From contig CAZVPF010000078.1 of the NCBI GenBank assembly GCA_964628195.1, forward strand, positions 1-8,794: DNA of 8,794 nucleotides. Reading direction: 5' to 3'. A model generated the notes under the pieces. That model saw nothing but the letters and a program-made list of their open reading frames with translations, was not told the origin of the DNA and ran no database searches. Shown here one piece after another: positions 6,289-8,794 of the stretch (position 1 is its first letter; every line of letters starts with the position of its first letter). Source of the stretch: CAZVPF01 sp964628195 (GTDB lineage: Bacteria; Planctomycetota; Phycisphaerae; Sedimentisphaerales; Anaerohalosphaeraceae). The position numbers were made by a program, and so were the translations under genes.

Positions 6289-7089
6289 ATGGCGGTTTTG
6301 AATGAGAATAAGTCGGCGGATAAGGAAAGGCAGTTTGACGGCAGGCAGAATTTCGGGGCCGACGATAATATCGAGGCATTGCTTGACGGGCATTTTGAAA
6401 AGTACAATATTTCAAAGCAGGAGATATGCCGGAATTTTCAGATATATACGAGGCGTATATTTTTGAAGAAGTTTCTCGCGCATTACGAGTTTTTCAGGAT
6501 GGTGGTCGATCTGCCTGGCGATATCGTGGAACTTGGTGTTTACCGCGGAGCGTCTCTTATGAGCTGGGCGAATTTTCTTGAGATACGGAACATGGGCGAC
6601 AGGCAGAAGCAGGTTTTCGGGTTTGATAATTTTGCCGGGTTTACGGGCATAGATGAGCAGGACGGCAAGGCTGATGATAAATTTGAGAAAGAGCTCAGCG
6701 GTTTTGATTCAAGCGTTTTCGAGGAGATACTCGAGGATGCGATAAGCATTTACGACAAGGACAGGTTCATTCCTTACAAGGCGCGTGTTAAGCTGGTTAA
6801 GGGCGATATCGAGCAGACGGTTCCGAAGTTTGTTGAGGATAACCCGGGGCTGCGGATTTCGCTTCTGCATTTTGACTGCGATATGTACAGGCCGACCAAG
6901 GCTGCGCTTGAGGCTTTCTGGCCTCTTGTGGTTCCGGGCGGGGTGGTTCTTTTTGACGAGTACGGGATACGTCCCTGGCAGGGTGAGAGCAACGCGGTTG
7001 ACGAGTATTTTGCCGGCCAGGGGGTTGTTATCAAGCGGCTGGACTGGGCCCCGAACCCTGGCGGGTACGTGATAAAAAACAGCATATAA
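6289..7089 (+). CDS. TylF/MycF-type SAM-dependent O-methyltransferase (paralog 2)
   Basis: This 266-residue class I methyltransferase belongs to the TylF/MycF superfamily and is the second such gene in the operon. Motifs: IVELGVYRGASL (79-90) for SAM binding, FGFDNFAGFTGID (110-122), KLVKGDIEQTVP (168-179), HFDCDMYRPTKAALEA (194-209) and VLFDEYG (220-226), with Asp196, Asp198 and Asp223 as likely metal or catalytic residues by analogy. It ends with PNPGGYVIK, a common family ending that paralog 1 lacks. A polar N-terminal segment of about 40 residues precedes the conserved part. The gap to the upstream gene is 15 bp. The two paralogs share the PTKAALEA core down to an identical 24-bp stretch, suggesting duplication or conversion. 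Different N- and C-termini suggest different positions or substrates are methylated. Confidence 0.83.
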   Translation: MAVLNENKSADKERQFDGRQNFGADDNIEALLDGHFEKYNISKQEICRNFQIYTRRIFLKKFLAHYEFFRMVVDLPGDIVELGVYRGASLMSWANFLEIRNMGDRQKQVFGFDNFAGFTGIDEQDGKADDKFEKELSGFDSSVFEEILEDAISIYDKDRFIPYKARVKLVKGDIEQTVPKFVEDNPGLRISLLHFDCDMYRPTKAALEAFWPLVVPGGVVLFDEYGIRPWQGESNAVDEYFAGQGVVIKRLDWAPNPGGYVIKNSI

Positions 7090-7110
7090 AATTAATATTT
7101 GGTGAGGTTT

Positions 7111-8481
7111 ATGCAGGTTAACAGTAAAAAGGTTGTTTTTGTCCGGCCGCCGAACTTTCAAAAGTCCGGGCAGTGGAAAAAACAGGGTGTTGTGCGGTGT
7201 CCGCTGACGCTTTGTATTCTTTCGGCGTATATAAGTGAAAACGGTCCTTATGAATGTGATATCCTGGACTTTGAGGAAATCGATCCTGTAAGCATTGAAA
7301 ACATGGCGAGGGTGATATTGAGAGAAAACCCGAAGTTTGTCTGTTTTACGACGCTTACTCCCCGCTACCCGACGGTCATCAAAACGGCGGCGGAGATAAA
7401 AAAGATAAGCCCTGAAACGGTCGTGGTCGTTGGCGGCCCGCATGTGACGGGTGTGCCCGGGCATTGCCTTTTTGAGGGTATTGATTACGGAATTACAGGT
7501 GAGGGGGAAGTTGCGCTTTTAAGTTTGCTAAATGCGCTTAACGGTTCGGCGGTTCTGGATAATCTTCCAAACCTGGTATACCGAAAAGATTCGGTTGTGA
7601 AGGTAAACCCGTGCGGGCCGTTTATCGATAATCTTGACTCGGTGCCTATGCCTGCTTGGGGGGCGATGAATCTTGACAGCTATGTTGACCCTGTATATTA
7701 CGGCGGGCCGCATCTTCCGATGCTGACTACGCGGGGCTGTCCGCATGACTGTTCTTTCTGCGCATCGGCGGTAACGTGGAAGAGGAAGGTTCGATTCAAA
7801 TCAGTCCACAGGGTAATGGACGAACTGCACTATATAACAGAGAAGCTTGGTGTGCGTAATATCATGATAATGGACGACACCTTCGCTATTAACCGGCAAA
7901 GGGCGCTTGAGATTTGCAGAAGGATATGCGATGAGCGGCTGGGTATTAAATACGTGGTCCAGTTTCGTGCCGACGCCTGTACGGGGGAGCTTGTAGATGC
8001 GCTATTGAAAAGCGGGTGCATGTTCGGGCATATCGGGGTCGAGAGCGGCAACGAGCAGATGCTTAGCCGGATAGGCAAAGGCGAGACGAAGCAGCAGTTT
8101 CGTGATGCGGTTAAGTTAATGAAGTCGGCGGGGCTGCCGTGCATCGCGAGTTATATAATCGGTCTGCCGGGCGATACGCATGAGACGATACAGGAGACGA
8201 TAGATTTCGCTTTCGAGCTCGATGTTGAGCAGTCGAAGTTTATGATACTTACCCCGCTGCCCGGCACGAGGGTTTATGACATGGCGGTGAGCAGGGGACT
8301 TGCCGATCCGGGCAGCCTTGAGCAGATGGAGGCGCTGAATTATTACGACTCGGTTTCGATAAACCTGTCGGAGGTCAGCGACGAGGATCTGATACGGTAC
8401 CAGGATATTGCGTATGAGAGGTTTGATAACAGAAAACAGGAAACAGAAAACAGAACACAGAACATAGAACACAGAACATAG
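7111..8481 (+). CDS. B12-binding-domain radical SAM protein (BchE-like class)
   Basis: The 456-residue protein has an N-terminal cobalamin-binding-type Rossmann domain and a radical SAM domain. The N-terminal part starts KKVVFVRPPNF, contains ENPKFVCFTTLTPRYP and VVVVGGPHVTGVP (104-116) and ends near GEGEVALLSLL, the usual pattern of this class. I do not see a DxHxxG cobalamin-ligand motif, which many radical SAM members also lack. The radical SAM cluster ligands are C210-x3-C214-x2-C217 (RGCPHDCSFCAS). IMDDTF, GVESGNEQML and YIIGLPGDTHETI follow in the expected order. Characterised members perform C-methylation, ring formation or other C-H chemistry on unactivated carbons. ATG 7111 is chosen; GTG 7102 and TTG 7099 are in-frame alternatives at the GGTGAGG site. 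The last 17 residues (from NRKQETENRT on) and the stop are repeat-encoded and probably not part of the functional fold. Confidence 0.88.
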   Translation: MQVNSKKVVFVRPPNFQKSGQWKKQGVVRCPLTLCILSAYISENGPYECDILDFEEIDPVSIENMARVILRENPKFVCFTTLTPRYPTVIKTAAEIKKISPETVVVVGGPHVTGVPGHCLFEGIDYGITGEGEVALLSLLNALNGSAVLDNLPNLVYRKDSVVKVNPCGPFIDNLDSVPMPAWGAMNLDSYVDPVYYGGPHLPMLTTRGCPHDCSFCASAVTWKRKVRFKSVHRVMDELHYITEKLGVRNIMIMDDTFAINRQRALEICRRICDERLGIKYVVQFRADACTGELVDALLKSGCMFGHIGVESGNEQMLSRIGKGETKQQFRDAVKLMKSAGLPCIASYIIGLPGDTHETIQETIDFAFELDVEQSKFMILTPLPGTRVYDMAVSRGLADPGSLEQMEALNYYDSVSINLSEVSDEDLIRYQDIAYERFDNRKQETENRTQNIEHRT

Positions 8482-8502
8482 AACATAGAACATAGACGAT
8501 AG
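8429..8502 (+). repeat. ACAGAA/ACATAGA short tandem repeat at the end of the radical SAM gene
   Basis: Degenerate ACAGAAA, ACAGAAC and ACATAGA words run for about 74 bp. The first part encodes the C-terminal tail of the B12-type radical SAM protein and the TAG stop; the last part is three or so GAACATA copies in the gap before IVP gene 2. The first 32 bases match the repeat at 4206-4237 at 29 positions. The array is nearly free of T apart from the ATAG words, so its complement gives spurious hydrophobic reading frames on the minus strand. Confidence 0.9.
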
Positions 8503-8516
8503 AAGTGAGGTAAGGC

Positions 8517-8794
8517 GTGGAAGATAAAATTAGAAGCTTCAGAGATTTGATAGTCTGGCAAAAAAGCGTTCAGTTAGTGGTTGAAATTTATAAAGTGACA
8601 GAAAGTTTTCCAGATACTGAAAAGTTTGGGCTTGTAAACCAGATGCGAAGATCGGCTGTTTCTATACCGAGCAATATTGCCGAAGGTCATGCGATACGTT
8701 CCAGGTCAGATTTTCAGCGTTTTCTAAAAATGGCCATCGGTTCCTGTAACGAACTTTATACACAAATCGAGATATCAAAAAGGCTTAATTATTT
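8517..8794 (+). CDS. Four-helix bundle protein, IVP/S23 family, 3' end outside window
   Basis: This is the second IVP-family gene, partial: 92 complete codons before the window ends. It starts at GTG 8517 (VEDKIRSFRDLIVWQKS) because an in-frame TAA lies at 8511-8513, so no earlier start is possible; GAGG at 8507-8510 is at a good distance. Family motifs are intact: RDLIVWQKS, FGLVNQMRRSAVSIPSN, RSRSDFQRFL and GSCNEL. About 60 of 92 residues match the gene at 164 in a gap-free hand alignment, so the two are clearly related but not a recent duplicate. The codon use is again more AT-rich than the operon. It lies 35 bp after the radical SAM stop, directly behind a short tandem repeat. No start-side truncation is seen. 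Confidence 0.88.
   Translation, partial: MEDKIRSFRDLIVWQKSVQLVVEIYKVTESFPDTEKFGLVNQMRRSAVSIPSNIAEGHAIRSRSDFQRFLKMAIGSCNELYTQIEISKRLNY

Noticed and set aside
8116..8561. Minus-strand reading frames rich in Phe, Cys, Leu and Val that look like membrane peptides
   Set aside because: They are the complement of the A/C/G-rich repeat at 8429-8502 and of the radical SAM gene; the hydrophobicity follows from the pyrimidine-rich strand. The same applies near 4199-4240.
1..8794. 23S rRNA fragment, expected from the family name intervening-sequence protein
   Set aside because: No rRNA-like sequence flanks either IVP gene; they are stand-alone copies.

Overview
The window is one strand-biased accessory locus from an uncultured-type bacterium of roughly 50% GC. 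Seven genes in a row on the + strand (592-8481) form a probable operon for making or tailoring a small sugar-like metabolite or a surface glycan. One gene of the 23S rRNA intervening-sequence (IVP/S23) four-helix-bundle family lies on each side, in the same orientation. Nothing fixes the taxon. IVP genes, short purine-rich repeats in gene junctions and many radical SAM genes recall Planctomycetota (Phycisphaerae) or Omnitrophota-like sediment bacteria, but that is a low-confidence inference.

Layout: 1-163 is AT-rich, with a short CAATAGG repeat. 164-547 is IVP gene 1. 592-1350 is a TylF/MycF-type methyltransferase. 1347-2138 and 2362-3279 are the N- and C-terminal halves of a split transketolase. 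They are separated by three exact-length 81-bp tandem units (2119-2361), each of which is a 26-codon mini-ORF. 3257-4237 is an NAD-dependent sugar epimerase/reductase. 4346-5098 is an FkbM-type methyltransferase whose coding frame seems to begin upstream, near 4250, without a normal start codon. 5095-6273 is a radical SAM enzyme built like a methylthiotransferase but without a recognisable TRAM domain. 6289-7089 is a second TylF-type methyltransferase, paralogous to the first. 7111-8481 is a B12-binding-type radical SAM enzyme. 8517 to the window end is IVP gene 2, cut off by the edge.

The operon reading rests on a common strand, two ATGA stop/start overlaps, one 23-bp overlap and two gaps of 15 and 21 bp. 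A plausible division of labour is as follows: the split transketolase transfers a two-carbon ketol unit, the epimerase/reductase acts on a nucleotide-linked sugar or similar ketone, three methyltransferases methylate hydroxyl groups, and two radical SAM enzymes do harder C-H chemistry. No glycosyltransferase, flippase, nucleotidyltransferase, rRNA, tRNA, transposase or CRISPR array is visible, so the product and its destination are unknown.

The oddest features lie at the gene junctions. The 81-bp array sits exactly where the two transketolase halves would normally abut. Two copies of a short A/C/G-rich repeat (4206-4237 and 8429-8502) run into the 3' ends of the epimerase and B12-radical SAM genes, encode near-identical tails and supply both stop codons. 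Short repeats also precede both IVP genes, which suggests the repeats and the IVP genes are linked.
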